From Bacillota bacterium (GTDB lineage Bacteria; Bacillota_I; Bacilli_A; Izemoplasmatales; Hujiaoplasmataceae), in contig QKCT01000108.1 of the NCBI GenBank assembly GCA_003245625.1, positions 1-38,061 of the forward strand: a DNA stretch of 38,061 bases, read 5' to 3'. The translations under genes were made by a program, and so were the position numbers. Position 1 is the stretch's first letter. Every line of letters starts with the position of its first letter. The notes below the pieces were generated by a model. It worked only from the letters and a program-made list of their open reading frames with translations. It made no database searches and was not told where the DNA came from. This document shows, piece after piece, positions 38,016 to 38,061 of this stretch.

Positions 38016-38061
38016 ATGTTCCAAGAAGATTTACTAGAAAGAATAATCCTTTTAGATCGTG
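38016..38061 (+). CDS. Start of an unidentified gene, 3' partial
   Basis: ATG 38016 follows GAGGTG with good spacing, and the frame stays open to the window end (MFQEDLLERIILLDR). Fifteen codons are too few to name a product. It does not look like Obg, the usual neighbour of rpmA, which starts MFVDQ-x-K. Confidence 0.6.
   Translation, partial: MFQEDLLERIILLDR

Overview
The window is AT-rich DNA from a low-GC Gram-positive lineage. Gene content and order are typical of Bacillota or of their free-living wall-less relatives (the Acholeplasma / Izemoplasma / Haloplasma side of the Mollicutes). Signs include the infC-rpmI-rplT operon behind an L20-type leader, rplU-rpmA with an N-terminally extended L27, pyruvate phosphate dikinase, NatAB-like exporters and GGAGG/GGTGATT ribosome binding sites. 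TGA is used as a stop codon many times (for example 6503-6505 and 8760-8762), so the Mycoplasma code does not apply. No phage, transposase, CRISPR array or plasmid gene is visible; this looks like chromosomal core with a few unusual accessory genes.

Layout. 2-4289: glmS (5' cut by the window), glmM and glmU, the route from fructose-6-P to UDP-GlcNAc in consecutive genes. 4304-5667: promoter, L20 leader with terminator/antiterminator pairing, infC (apparent ATT start), rpmI, rplT. 5732-10331: a tight six-gene operon with an ABC exporter pair, a P-loop kinase-like protein, a four-helix membrane protein, a SPL-type radical-SAM relative that has lost its cluster cysteines, and a membrane-tethered DUF2188 protein. 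10377-11930: an ECF-like sigma factor with an RsgI-like anti-sigma factor. 11917-12738 (minus): a YwaF/TMEM164-like membrane protein. 12832-16952: a TGS/ThrRS-like uridine kinase and a P-type ATPase. 16985-20115: glgA, a small unknown, glgC. 20123-20196 (minus): tRNA-Thr. 20276-22657: a second ABC exporter pair. 22672-25404: ppdK. 25473-25687: promoter and a structured RNA of about 180 nt closed by a 25-bp helix (6S-like candidate). 25703-26733: rsmD-coaD. 26771-27845: three related tRNA-Arg genes around a small membrane protein. 27898-33392: a condensation/AATase-like acyltransferase, a GH3 glycosidase and a GH13 alpha-glucosidase. 33432-34590: a lipoprotein with an internal duplication. 34596-36024 (minus): CoA-disulfide-reductase-type flavoprotein. 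36046-37035 (minus): a membrane-anchored alpha/beta hydrolase split by a frameshift. 37144-37922: rplU-rpmA. 37947-38061: the start of an unidentified gene.

Metabolic picture: a heterotrophic glycolytic cell that makes UDP-GlcNAc, can make ADP-glucose and alpha-glucan (GlgC, GlgA), and hydrolyses short glucosides in the cytosol (GH3, GH13). It interconverts PEP and pyruvate with PPDK and keeps thiol/NADH redox balance with a CoADR/Nox-type enzyme. The features most worth following are the cysteine-less radical-SAM relative in its operon, the structured RNA at 25508-25687, the ECF sigma paired with an autoproteolysis-type RsgI domain, the atypical L27 leader without an adjacent prp gene, and the split hydrolase.
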